Below are positions 53,493 through 62,176 of a stretch of 64,000 nt of DNA, in pieces. Origin of the DNA: Granulicella sp. L56 (GTDB taxonomy: Bacteria; Acidobacteriota; Terriglobia; Terriglobales; Acidobacteriaceae); the NCBI RefSeq assembly GCF_009765835.1, contig NZ_LMUS01000006.1, positions 1,446,438 through 1,510,437 on the forward strand. Reading direction: 5' to 3'. Every line of letters starts with the position of its first letter. Within the stretch, counting starts at the first letter, position 1. Made by a program: the position numbers and the translations under genes. The notes under the pieces were generated by a model. The model saw nothing but the letters and a program-made list of their open reading frames with translations, made no database searches and was not told the origin of the DNA.

Positions 53493-54396
53493 GGTAGTGT
53501 CCGACCTCAACGTTTTCGAGCACTCCTAACGCGTCCTCGGTAAGCACAGCCGCCGAGCAATAGAGAGAGACCAAATAAGAGGCAATCGAATTGCGATCGA
53601 TTCCCATAAAACGAACTGACAGTCCAGGAGTCTGTTCACCCGGCAGTCCAGGCTGGAACAGACCAACGACGCCTTGCTTCTTCTCGCCTGTGCGCAGCAA
53701 CAGGATATTGGTCTTTCCTGCTGCATCGATGCCTAATTTATCTGTTGGAACCAACGGGATACCGCGCCACGTCAGGAACGGCGAACCGAAAATTGTTGCA
53801 GTGGGGGGGGGTACCCCGCGCCGCGTGCACTCGCGACCAAAAGCAGCAATTGCACGGGGATGCGCTAGAAAGAAAGCTGGCTCCTTCCATACAACCGAAA
53901 GCAGCTCGTCGAGGTCGTCTGGAGTGGGTGCCGCCTTGCGTACCTTAACCTTGAAAGGCGATTTGACATTGTGCAGCAAACCGTAGTCCGCGTTATTGAT
54001 CAGCTCGCTTTCCTGACGCTCCTTCACTTTTTCAACGGTGAGACGCAGCTGCTCACGAATTTGATCGTGAGGATGGCTGTAAAGATCGGAGACGCGTGTA
54101 TGGACATCAACTACGGTCGATATCGCACTCAGCGTGTATTCGCGCGGCTTCTCAACATAGTCGACAAAAGTCTCGGGCAGTTTCCGTTCGTCGCGCGATC
54201 CGCAAGCAACTTCAATGTCTGCCTCATTCTTCACTTGGTTAACTCGGTAGGTGCCCGACTCTACCGGCACCCACGAGAGCAACTGCACAAGCCAACGAGG
54301 AGTTATAGCGGATAGCTGGGGGGGCGTCTTTGTCGTATTCGCTAATTGACGCGCTGCTGCATCACCTACGGAACGCCGATTCTCATTTGTGGCCAT
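53479..54396 (-). CDS. Family 2A encapsulin shell protein (SrpI-like)
   Basis: A 305-residue HK97-fold shell protein. ATG 54396 is chosen because AAAGGAG lies seven bases upstream; a longer frame begins at 54450. The N-terminal segment AARQLANTTKTPPQLSAITP, then RWLVQLLSWVPVESGTYRVN, and the C-terminal FGSPFLTWRGIPLVPTDKL are typical of Family 2 encapsulins. It lacks a cyclic-nucleotide-binding insertion, which puts it in group 2A. Shells of this kind self-assemble into compartments of about 24 nm that store sulfur or hold the desulfurase. The gene overlaps the desulfurase start by 14 bases. A run of nine Cs lies in the codons for Val-Pro-Pro-Pro. Confidence 0.93.
   Translation of the reverse strand: MATNENRRSVGDAAARQLANTTKTPPQLSAITPRWLVQLLSWVPVESGTYRVNQVKNEADIEVACGSRDERKLPETFVDYVEKPREYTLSAISTVVDVHTRVSDLYSHPHDQIREQLRLTVEKVKERQESELINNADYGLLHNVKSPFKVKVRKAAPTPDDLDELLSVVWKEPAFFLAHPRAIAAFGRECTRRGVPPPTATIFGSPFLTWRGIPLVPTDKLGIDAAGKTNILLLRTGEKKQGVVGLFQPGLPGEQTPGLSVRFMGIDRNSIASYLVSLYCSAAVLTEDALGVLENVEVGHYHEYK
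53803..53811. repeat. Nine-base G/C homopolymer inside encapsulin gene
   Basis: Nine Gs on the plus strand are read as CCC CCC CCC in the encapsulin coding strand, giving Pro-Pro-Pro in GVPPPTATIFGSP. Family members conserve these prolines, so the tract is likely tolerated, but slippage here would shift the frame after about 75% of the protein. Confidence 0.75.
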
Positions 54397-54539
54397 GGAC
54401 TTAGCTCCTTTAATCTCAACTGCGCAGATGCTTTTATCGTGCCAGCGCAATCATCTTTGGCACTGCAATATTTGATTCCTCATCATAACCCTCGCCGTAA
54501 AGGACTTGAATGATGATTGTGCGGTATTTGTCAAAAATT

Positions 54540-54553
54540 ATTCACTAATGAAT
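54540..54553. promoter_or_regulatory. Palindrome between encapsulin and Lrp genes
   Basis: ATTCACTAATGAAT has 5-bp perfect arms (ATTCA/TGAAT) around CTAA. It lies in the divergent region, 82 bp before the Lrp/AsnC gene and about 144 bp before the encapsulin start. A site for the adjacent Lrp-type regulator is possible; a minus-strand TTGACA (54534-54529) sits just beside it. Confidence 0.35.
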
Positions 54554-54634
54554 GGCTTCATCAGACTTTCACCTTATATCCTAAGGACTCAGAGCATGTA
54601 TTCGCTGAACGGCGGAAAGCACTAGAAGGAGTCT

Positions 54635-55138
54635 ATGACCGGATTCGACGCACCATCCATTGATGACATCGATTGCGAGATTCTGGCAGAGCTTCAAACG
54701 AACGCACGCATTCCCTTTGCCGAGCTTGGCCGCCGAGTAGGCTTATCAACGCCGGCAGTGATTGAACGAGTCCGAAGACTAGAGGATAGCCATGTGATTA
54801 TGGGCTATCGGGCGCTCGTGGATCCAGGCAAGGTCGGACTGCCTGTAAGGGCATTCGTCAAAGTGACCGTTGCTGGCGACAAGCTCACAAAGTTTGCTGC
54901 TCTGATTCGAAACTTGCCCGAAGTATTGGAGTGCCACCGGGTTACCGGCGCCGAATCTTTTATGGTGCAGGTAGCGGTGCGCGATGTAAGCCACATGGAG
55001 GAGGTTATCGATTCGATGATGCCTTATTTGGCAACAAATACTTCGATGATCCTGGCCTCTCCTGTGCCGTGGAACAAAGTTCTGCCGACGGTTCGCCACA
55101 CCAAAAAGATACGGGCGCTAAAGCAGACGTCAAAATAA
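54635..55138 (+). CDS. Lrp/AsnC family transcriptional regulator
   Basis: A 167-residue regulator. Residues 8-60 are the winged helix (DDIDCEILAELQTNARIPFA, then ELGRRVGLSTPAVIERVRRL); the rest is the RAM ligand-binding domain (AFVKVTVAGDKLTKFAALIR, CHRVTGAESFMVQVAVRDV). AGAAGGAG lies four bases before ATG. It is divergent from the encapsulin-desulfurase pair, so control of that pair by an amino acid is likely. Cysteine is a reasonable effector, since the desulfurase uses it, but this is inference. Length is normal for the family. Confidence 0.88.
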   Translation: MTGFDAPSIDDIDCEILAELQTNARIPFAELGRRVGLSTPAVIERVRRLEDSHVIMGYRALVDPGKVGLPVRAFVKVTVAGDKLTKFAALIRNLPEVLECHRVTGAESFMVQVAVRDVSHMEEVIDSMMPYLATNTSMILASPVPWNKVLPTVRHTKKIRALKQTSK

Positions 55139-55802
55139 CTCAGCGTGCATAGGTAGCATCATTATTTTTGCGACCGTCATGCCTGTGACCCGGATGAATA
55201 TAAGACCTATCGCTTAACAAACGAAGGGGGGCATATTGGGAGCAAGTGCGCGCAAGCCATCAAACGTTGCGCGAGAGTTCTCCATGCCATAGACATCGCG
55301 AATTTCTGCATGAGTAGCTGTGCGGTTCATGAAACCGGGCTCGTCGATACTTTGAACTACATCTACGGGCATCGTTTAGTTGGCGAATCGAAGACCTACG
55401 GCTCGTTCATATCATTCCAAAATCCTTCAATGCCGGCGTGTTGAAAGTTACGGTACAGAGTCGCCCACCAGGGGGCGTTTGCTGACGGGTGAAGTCAGGA
55501 AAGACCCGGCACATCGAAGATGGAGGCGTCCTACTTCTGGTAAGCGCCATATATCCCTCACCGTTTTTCCAGTGGTTTCAACTCTGCCCTCCCAGTAAGG
55601 GTGTTATGCAAGATTTATTCACGAAAATAGCATATAAAAAGTAATATAAAGAAATAAACATAGCCCACTCGAAACCGAAAATGCCGCTTCACCAGCCATG
55701 GACTCGTTCCCCTGACACAAAGGGCCCACAGATCGCACTAAGAACATTGCCGGACCGTGACATGATCGATAGTTAGAGATTCGACCCAGCTTTGGAGAGT
55801 TC
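55139..55802. other. Intergenic region with one small reading frame
   Basis: Between the Lrp-type gene and the sugar porter I see only one possible small gene (55214-55372, minus). The remainder from about 55600 is AT-rich and holds the start region of the porter. No repeats or stable terminators were recognised. Confidence 0.4.
55214..55372 (-). CDS. Small hypothetical protein of 52 residues
   Basis: The frame from ATG 55372 to TAA 55216-55214 encodes 52 residues with normal composition, including NRTATHAEIRDVYGMENSRA and ending in PNMPPFVC. It has no signal peptide and no clear ribosome binding site. It may be a fragment of a larger gene. I recognise no family. Confidence 0.25.
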   Translation of the reverse strand: MPVDVVQSIDEPGFMNRTATHAEIRDVYGMENSRATFDGLRALAPNMPPFVC

Positions 55803-57632
55803 ATGCCCAGTTACATTCCCAGCAAAAGCGATTCCCTCGCGGTCCCCGACGCACACGCCGGATACGGCCGATTTCTCCTCCTGGTTGCGGGACTTGGCGG
55901 CCTTCTCTATGGAGTCGATGTAGGCATCATTGGAGGTGCGCTGCCCTACCTTGAGGCCACCTCCGGGCTCAACGCCGGACAGCTCTCCATCATCGTGGCG
56001 GCAGTGTTGCTGGGGAGTGTCGTCTCAACCCTGTTCGCCGGAGCTCTCGCCGACTGGATGGGGCGCCGCCCCCTGATGATTCTGAGCGGGATAACATTTG
56101 TGCTCAGCATCCCCATCATCGCGCTCTCGCATGGCTACGGCCCACTCTTTTTTGGGCGGCTGCTGCAAGGCATTAGCGGAGGGTTGATCGGCATCGTCGT
56201 CCCTCTGTACCTTGCCGAATGCCTCTCTGCCTCCACTCGCGGTAAAGGAACCGGGGTCTTCCAATGGCTCCTCACGTTGGGAATCGTCGCAGCCGCGCTC
56301 ATCGGCATCTACTACAGCTATCGCGTCGAAGCGGTCGCGCGGGCGTCGAGCGCCGCCGCTCTTTTTGCCTTCAAAGACCAGGCGTGGCGGCGCATCTTCT
56401 GGGTCTCTCTCCCTCCCGGACTTCTTTTTATTCTGGGCAGCATTTTCGTGTCGGAGTCGCCTCGCTGGCTCTTTCGCCAGGGGAAATATGAAGCCGCAAA
56501 AGCGGCACTCCTGCGCTCCCGTTCAGAAGAGCAGGCAAACCTTGAGATGGAAGAGATGCGCGCGATCGCCTCTCCAAACGCGCATTCTGCTGACGGGAAA
56601 AAGCTGGCTGGCTCACTGCTGCAACGGAAATATGTCGTTCCCTTCTTGCTGGCCTGCGTCATTCTTTTCTGCAATACGGCGACCGGTATAAACTCGATCA
56701 TCGGCTACAACACCGGCATCCTGTTGCAGAGCGGTCTCTCCGACCTCTCGGCGCACTGGGGTTACGTCATCTTTACCATCGTCAACTTCACTATGACGAT
56801 GATTGGCATGTCGCTCGTCGATAAGGTGGGGCGCAAAGTCCTCTTCATTGTCGGAACCGCCGGCATCATTCTCTCGCTCACCAGCGTCGGCCTTCTCTTT
56901 CTGAAGTCGGAAAAGATCAGCGTGGACCGCACCAGCGCCATTCAGACGATGGTCAGACCCGACCAAACGCTATCCTTAAAATTCACGCCAGGCGTGGCGC
57001 AGCAGCTTCTCTCTGAAGGCGTTCAACCGAATCAGGCATTGGACAGCCATCGCGCATCTCTTGTTGTGGTGTACTCCTGCGGCGACTTCACTGCCGCTAC
57101 AAACTTCGTTCGCTCCGATGATGAAACGGCCCCCCTGACGATCTCCCGCGGCGATTGTCTTCCGCAGAGCAAGTTCGAGGCTTTCCTCAAAAACCCCTTC
57201 GCCAACCTCGACACCGCACGTTCGGCTCCACTCAGGATTGACCATGCTCTTATCGGCAACGTCCCCGAAAAGCAGCACGGTTGGCTGGTCGCATTGGGGC
57301 TTTACCTCTTTATGGCGTTCTATGCCGTGGGGCCGGGTGTCTGCGTCTGGCTCGCCCTCACCGAACTGATGCCAACCCGCATCCGCTCTAATGGCATGAG
57401 CATCGCTTTGGTGATTAACCAGCTCGTTTCGACGATACTTGCTGGCATCTTCCTCCCCTTTGTCAGCAAATATGGATATTCGACGATGTTCTTTGTCTTC
57501 GCCAGCTTCACCATCATCTATATCCTGACCGTGGCTATCTTTCTGCCGGAGACCAAAGGAAAGACACTGGAAGAAATTGAAGGATATTTTGAAACCAGGG
57601 GAAAGAGGGGAAAGCCGCTCTCTTCCTTCTAA
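55803..57632 (+). CDS. MFS sugar porter with long periplasmic insertion
   Basis: A 609-residue inner membrane transporter of the sugar porter type (XylE/GalP-like). Hallmarks are GVDVGIIGGALPYLE in TM1, ADWMGRRP between TM2 and TM3, VPLYLAECLSASTRGKG, the SPRWLFRQGK loop and FLPETKGKTLEEIEGYF at the C-terminus. Normal length is about 450-490 residues; the excess is a segment of about 115 residues (370-485) between TM9 and TM10. That segment is polar and has two Cys (YSCGDF and SRGDCLP), so it may fold outside the membrane. A DeoR-type regulator gene lies 200 bp downstream in the same direction. Confidence 0.85.
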   Translation: MPSYIPSKSDSLAVPDAHAGYGRFLLLVAGLGGLLYGVDVGIIGGALPYLEATSGLNAGQLSIIVAAVLLGSVVSTLFAGALADWMGRRPLMILSGITFVLSIPIIALSHGYGPLFFGRLLQGISGGLIGIVVPLYLAECLSASTRGKGTGVFQWLLTLGIVAAALIGIYYSYRVEAVARASSAAALFAFKDQAWRRIFWVSLPPGLLFILGSIFVSESPRWLFRQGKYEAAKAALLRSRSEEQANLEMEEMRAIASPNAHSADGKKLAGSLLQRKYVVPFLLACVILFCNTATGINSIIGYNTGILLQSGLSDLSAHWGYVIFTIVNFTMTMIGMSLVDKVGRKVLFIVGTAGIILSLTSVGLLFLKSEKISVDRTSAIQTMVRPDQTLSLKFTPGVAQQLLSEGVQPNQALDSHRASLVVVYSCGDFTAATNFVRSDDETAPLTISRGDCLPQSKFEAFLKNPFANLDTARSAPLRIDHALIGNVPEKQHGWLVALGLYLFMAFYAVGPGVCVWLALTELMPTRIRSNGMSIALVINQLVSTILAGIFLPFVSKYGYSTMFFVFASFTIIYILTVAIFLPETKGKTLEEIEGYFETRGKRGKPLSSF

Positions 57633-57836
57633 TTCTCCAGTATTTCCGCAATTTTCTGCATCCCAATCACATGGAGCCGATTTCCGTGTCGCGGCGCCGA
57701 GGACCGTTCTGATATAAAAGGAAACGTCCTTGAACCAACCGTCTGGAATCAATCAAATAGTAACGTGCCCCTCAGTTGGTATCGCTGCAGAGCGTGTTGA
57801 AGGCCGCGCAGAGAATTAAACGCTCAGGAAAGTTCA

Positions 57837-58685
57837 TTGGCCATTCGAGATGAAGACTACAAAATGAAGACACGACACCAGGCACACGGCACGCAACCCG
57901 ACTCCAGCAATGAAGCCAACAAGATGTTGATCGGTGAAAGACGGCAGCACATCCTGTCGCTCATCCATCGCGACGGACGGGTTCTCGTATCCGAGCTATC
58001 GGAGTCCCTTGGTATCTCACCGATCACCATTCGGAAGGACCTTGACCATCTTGAGTCCCATGGTCTGGCCCAGCGAACCCATGGCGGAGCCCTTTCCCCT
58101 CAGGGCAGCACGATGACCGATCCTTCCTTGAAGGAGAAGGAGCATCACCAAATCAAGGAAAAGCAGCGCATCGCTGCGGCTGCGATCAAGATGGTGAAAA
58201 ACGGACAGTGCATCCTTCTCGATTCAGGGTCCACGGTGACCACCATCGCGCGCGCGCTCCGCGAGTTCTCAAACCTGACGATTGTCACCAATGCCGTGAA
58301 TATAGCGGCGGAGTTGAGCGACACCAACTTTGAGATCATTCTCACCGGCGGCACGCTGCGTAAAAACTCCTTCTCGCTGGTTGGCCCAATGGCCGAAGAT
58401 ATGTTGATGCAGATACGCGCCGACATCCTCTTTTTAGCGGTCGATGGCTTCGACCCGAAGATCGGCATCACCACCCCAAATGTCCTGGAATCCCGTGTCA
58501 ATCGAGCTATGGTCAAGGCCTCTCGAAAGGTAGTAGCAGTATGTGATTCCACAAAATTCGACCGCTCCAGCATGGCCCTGATCGTCCCTCCGACGGCAGT
58601 CCACACCGTCATTACTGACGATCAGATCTCTGAGGCAGCCGCCGACTCGCTAAGAAGCGCCGGCATCGAACTCGTCATTGTGTGA
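57837..58685 (+). CDS. DeoR/GlpR family transcriptional regulator
   Basis: A protein of up to 282 residues; TTG 57837 has AGGAA six bases before it, while ATG 57864 and ATG 57924 are other possible starts. The family helix-turn-helix begins at ERRQHILSLIHRDGRVLVSE, then LSESLGISPITIRKDLDHLE and THGGAL. The sensor domain has DSGSTVTTIARAL, NLTIVTNAVNIAAEL and ILTGGTLRKNSFSLVGPMAE. DeoR-type proteins usually respond to phosphorylated sugars or sugar alcohols. It is 204 bp downstream of the sugar porter and likely regulates it or acts on a pathway nearby. Confidence 0.85.
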   Translation: MAIRDEDYKMKTRHQAHGTQPDSSNEANKMLIGERRQHILSLIHRDGRVLVSELSESLGISPITIRKDLDHLESHGLAQRTHGGALSPQGSTMTDPSLKEKEHHQIKEKQRIAAAAIKMVKNGQCILLDSGSTVTTIARALREFSNLTIVTNAVNIAAELSDTNFEIILTGGTLRKNSFSLVGPMAEDMLMQIRADILFLAVDGFDPKIGITTPNVLESRVNRAMVKASRKVVAVCDSTKFDRSSMALIVPPTAVHTVITDDQISEAAADSLRSAGIELVIV

Positions 58686-58753
58686 ACACGAACCATCTTC
58701 CCTGGGGCTTCTTCCTCTAGCTGAAGTCGCGAAGACGCCTGCGACTGAATCTC

Positions 58754-60520
58754 TTATCGTCCCTCATATCGCTTTAGCACCTCAGACATAGAGACCGTTC
58801 CTTCCAGCGCTCCGCGCATGGCGCGATTGGTGATTGGCAACAGAGGCCACCGCTTGAAATGCGGCAATGTACTCGATAGTGGAAGGTCAGGAAATAAGAT
58901 CGGAGTCCGTTCCGTTCCCAGCTTTGCATCGAGCGAAGCCGTCGGATCTTCGTCGGTCTTAGCGAATATGCCTTGTAGCTCCTCATACCTCGCGACATAC
59001 CAAAGCCCTTCCCTGCACTGAATGAGTACAGCAGAGGAACCTTCCATGCTGTTGTATTGCGCCATGGACTTCGCCGCATCGGCAATCGTCTCCGAGCCCT
59101 GCAAAATCGGCGCAACAACAGGCTGCATCGCGTCCTCGATATGCAGCTCGTTCTCCTCGCGCTGCTCCTCCATCGATGGCAGATACAGCCCATCCTGATG
59201 CGTCAGCATTTCAAAGACAGGGACAGGCTGAAAGCTGCGTGAGATAACGTACGCGATCGTATTGGCGAGGATTACCGGAACGATGATCGAGTAGTTTCCA
59301 CTGACCTCCAGCACCATGAAGACCGAGGTCAACGGTGCGCGCAGAAAGGCCGCGAAGAGAACTCCCATGCCGACCAGGGCATACGATGCAAGCGACCCGG
59401 TGAGATGCAGGTGGGGAAAATAAAGCTTCTCAAAGGAACCGATGGCCGCTCCCAACATCGCGCCGATAAAAAGCGTTGGGGCAAACATTCCACCAGGCGT
59501 TCCGCTCGAAAAGGACAACGTCGTCGCAATAATCTTGAAGATCGCCAGAACGAGCAGCATCTTCCACGCAAACTGCGCGTGCATCGCCTGATCGATAACT
59601 TCATACCCAGCGCCCATGACCTGCGGCAGGCCAAAGTAGCCGATTCCGCCTACGAGCAATCCCGCCAGGCCGGGCTGCAACATCTGCGCCCATGCCGGTT
59701 GCCTGCGCAGGCGCGGTCTGAGATAGCCAAGCGCTTTGGAAAAGATCAATGCCGCAATGCCGCCAAAAACTCCAAGCACCGTATAAGCGAGCAGTTCGCG
59801 CGAGCTGAAGGTGACCGTCGGGATGCGGAACATCGGCTCCGATCCCCAGAACGAACGCGCGACGACAACGCTCGAAACCGCGGACAGAACAATTGATCCG
59901 AGGACCGCAGCATTCCATTGCCCGATGACCTCTTCAATGACGAACAGGATTGCAGAGATCGGCGCATTAAAAGCGGCAGCAAGACCAGCCGCAGCGCCGA
60001 TGGGAGCGAAGAGCCGTAGCCGCTCGCGTGACATGCCCATGCGTCGGCTGATCAGCGACGCGACACCCGCGCCGATCTGGAGCGATGGGTCCTCGGGCCC
60101 GAGAGAGTGGCCGCCGCCAATGGCAAGCGCCGAGAGCATGAACTTGCCGATCACGGTACGGAACGAGATATAGCCGTTATTGATATAGAGAGCGGCCTTG
60201 GTCTGGTTGACGCCGCTGCCGCGAACCTGCGGAAAGACATATCGCGTCAGTACTGCGATCACCAGACCGACGGCGGCCGGGACGATGAAGAGCCTTGGCT
60301 GGTGCGGGTTGGGCGCGGAGCCGAGCAGAAGCACCTGCAGCCAGTCGATGGCCATGCGAAACGAGACAACCAGGAGGCCGGAGATGATGCCGATAAAGAT
60401 GGAGAGGAGCAGAAAGAGCCGCTCCTCGCGCGCAGGCGCAATCGCGGCCTTGTCGGCGAGCGATGCCGTGGATACCTCTTTCAATGCCGGCTCTTTCTCC
60501 ATGAGGTTTCCTTGTTTCAT
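58754..60520 (-). CDS. ClC family chloride channel/antiporter with CBS region
   Basis: A 588-residue channel-type protein. It has a cytoplasmic start, 10-12 membrane helices and a C-terminal CBS region (residues 450-575; IEDAMQPVVAPILQ). Selectivity motifs are seen as GSGVNQTKAAL (for GSGIP) and GHSLGPEDPSLQIGAG, where Glu stands at the gating position of GREGP; the third motif is GTPGGMFAPTLFIGA. Start ATG 60520 is in an ATGA overlap with the upstream TPR gene and has AGGGAG upstream, so both are translated together. Whether it is a channel or a Cl/H antiporter cannot be settled here. Confidence 0.86.
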   Translation of the reverse strand: MKQGNLMEKEPALKEVSTASLADKAAIAPAREERLFLLLSIFIGIISGLLVVSFRMAIDWLQVLLLGSAPNPHQPRLFIVPAAVGLVIAVLTRYVFPQVRGSGVNQTKAALYINNGYISFRTVIGKFMLSALAIGGGHSLGPEDPSLQIGAGVASLISRRMGMSRERLRLFAPIGAAAGLAAAFNAPISAILFVIEEVIGQWNAAVLGSIVLSAVSSVVVARSFWGSEPMFRIPTVTFSSRELLAYTVLGVFGGIAALIFSKALGYLRPRLRRQPAWAQMLQPGLAGLLVGGIGYFGLPQVMGAGYEVIDQAMHAQFAWKMLLVLAIFKIIATTLSFSSGTPGGMFAPTLFIGAMLGAAIGSFEKLYFPHLHLTGSLASYALVGMGVLFAAFLRAPLTSVFMVLEVSGNYSIIVPVILANTIAYVISRSFQPVPVFEMLTHQDGLYLPSMEEQREENELHIEDAMQPVVAPILQGSETIADAAKSMAQYNSMEGSSAVLIQCREGLWYVARYEELQGIFAKTDEDPTASLDAKLGTERTPILFPDLPLSSTLPHFKRWPLLPITNRAMRGALEGTVSMSEVLKRYEGR

Positions 60521-61701
60521 CGCTCCCTATCGTCCGTCACTTCCGGAGACCTCGCCAGCAGTAGAAGCAAAGCGTTATCTCCTGTCGGCGCACCGCAAAA
60601 CTGGCTGGTCTGAAGCTCCGTGTCGAAGATCAATTGCACTGCAGCATCCTGTTGCGCGAGGCTCCGCAAAAGCACCGTGCGGCTCATCGTGGCATCGCCG
60701 CTTATCCATCGCAATTTGAGCTGCTGCGGCAAAGGAGGCAAACCGTTTGCCGTGCCGAAATGGGCGATACAGCCATCGAAGCGCTTCTTTGCGATAGCGC
60801 CATCCTGAAGAATGCGGGCCACACGCTCGACCGGCCGCAGCTTCCCGGAGGGCCGCAACTCAAGAATTCGTTTCGAGTTGTCGAGCATAGCCGTAAGGTC
60901 GCCCGAAACGTTTTCCTCCTTCTCGGGAGACGCCTTCGCCTCAATCACCCGCTCGAGCAGTGAGTGCGCTTCTGCAAAGTCTCCCAACCCATACGCCGCA
61001 CGCCCGGCACCTTCCAGCGCTGCCTGATTCTTCGGATCTTTCTGAAGCGCCTTCTTGTAATAGTTGAATCCGTCGTTGATATCCCCGGTCTGCATCAGCA
61101 GACTGGCCAACGTTATATTGAGGCCGGGATCGCTCGGCGAATTGCCAGCAGCAATCAGCAGTTCGATGCGGGCAGCGTTCGAGTACTTCTGCCCGATCAG
61201 GTAGCGCGCCAGCTCCAATCGAACCTCGCGCCTGCGTACGACCCCATCGCCTTCCCATGTGCCGTAAATGGATGCTCTGTAATATTTGATGGCATCCTGC
61301 GGATCGTTCTTTCGCGCCGAGAGTCGCGCCAGTTCCAGATTGATAAAGCCATCTCCTGGCTGCGTCACCCACAGGTTCATGAAGTAATTGGATGCTTCGT
61401 CGCTATGGCCAGCATCTGCCAGCGCCTGCGCCAGCAGCAGTTCGTAAGAGCGTGTGCCGGGAGCATAGGACAATGCGGTTCTAAGAGCAACCATCGCCTG
61501 GTCAGGCTTTCCGGCATCGAGCGCAGATTTGCCCCGTCCAGACCAACGAACCGCCAATTCCTCTCGATGCGAGGTAAATGAGCGAAACAAAAACAGCGTG
61601 ACCAGAAAAAGCACGCCCGTCAGAAGGGTTAGGACCAGAAATGTCAGCGAATCACGAAGAAAAAGCCGTCGCTTCGCGAGCGAAACTTCAGTTCTACTCA
61701 T
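60517..61701 (-). CDS. Membrane-anchored TPR protein
   Basis: A 394-residue protein with a short cytoplasmic start and one membrane segment (about residues 17-37; LTFLVLTLLTGVLFLVTLFL). TPR-like helical repeats run from residue 45 to 265 (for example ALDAGKPDQAMVALRTALSY and ALQKDPKNQAALEGAGRAAY). The C-terminal 120 residues have two Cys and no clear motif. Its stop overlaps the start of the ClC gene, so the two form an operon. Possibly it organises a membrane complex with the ClC protein; this is inference from coupling alone. Confidence 0.78.
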   Translation of the reverse strand: MSRTEVSLAKRRLFLRDSLTFLVLTLLTGVLFLVTLFLFRSFTSHREELAVRWSGRGKSALDAGKPDQAMVALRTALSYAPGTRSYELLLAQALADAGHSDEASNYFMNLWVTQPGDGFINLELARLSARKNDPQDAIKYYRASIYGTWEGDGVVRRREVRLELARYLIGQKYSNAARIELLIAAGNSPSDPGLNITLASLLMQTGDINDGFNYYKKALQKDPKNQAALEGAGRAAYGLGDFAEAHSLLERVIEAKASPEKEENVSGDLTAMLDNSKRILELRPSGKLRPVERVARILQDGAIAKKRFDGCIAHFGTANGLPPLPQQLKLRWISGDATMSRTVLLRSLAQQDAAVQLIFDTELQTSQFCGAPTGDNALLLLLARSPEVTDDRER

Positions 61702-62176
61702 AATCCGTCGGTAAACCTGATTGACATCTCGATGGACACCAGTTCCCCTTGATAAGTTTATGGCCTTTACCGAAGTTTCGCTACCGCAGTGAATTCCAAC
61801 AAAGAGCTCACTGAATGATTTCCGCCCTCAGGAGCACTTAGCAACAAGTCCTTATGATTCACATAAAAGCCGCAATCTTTGCCGCTAAACTTATCAAGCC
61901 TGATGTCAAAGTAGGGAAGCCTGACTTGATAAAAACATTCAAGGGCCAAAAAAAAGCGAATACAAGGGGTCTTTCCGCTGCGCCGCAGGATCCGCACGGC
62001 TCCCTTAAGATGATGTTGTTCTGGAATTTTGATCGAAATCTTTAGTTTTGGATAGATTCTTTAGGAAAGGGCCAGGGAATTCGCCGCGACAAAATTGTGG
62101 TTGACCAACGCATGTCGGCTTGTCGGCATCACACAAGACTATGCTCGTCGAAGAGACGAGCCCCTGATAGAGCCCT
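61702..62176. other. Divergent intergenic region, no gene seen
   Basis: This region separates the TPR/ClC operon from the ABC exporter. The octamer CTTGATAA or its reverse complement TTATCAAG occurs three times (61748-61755, 61892-61899, 61926-61933). The last two form an inverted repeat with 26-bp spacing. They may be binding sites; nothing else was recognised. Confidence 0.4.

Noticed and set aside
56976..57752. Minus-strand frame of 258 codons opposite the sugar porter
   Set aside because: Antisense to the end of the porter, without family signs; the plus-strand porter is certain there.
61892..61933. TTATCAAG/CTTGATAA inverted repeat as a terminator
   Set aside because: The 26-bp loop and lack of a T-run do not fit an intrinsic terminator; at most a binding site.
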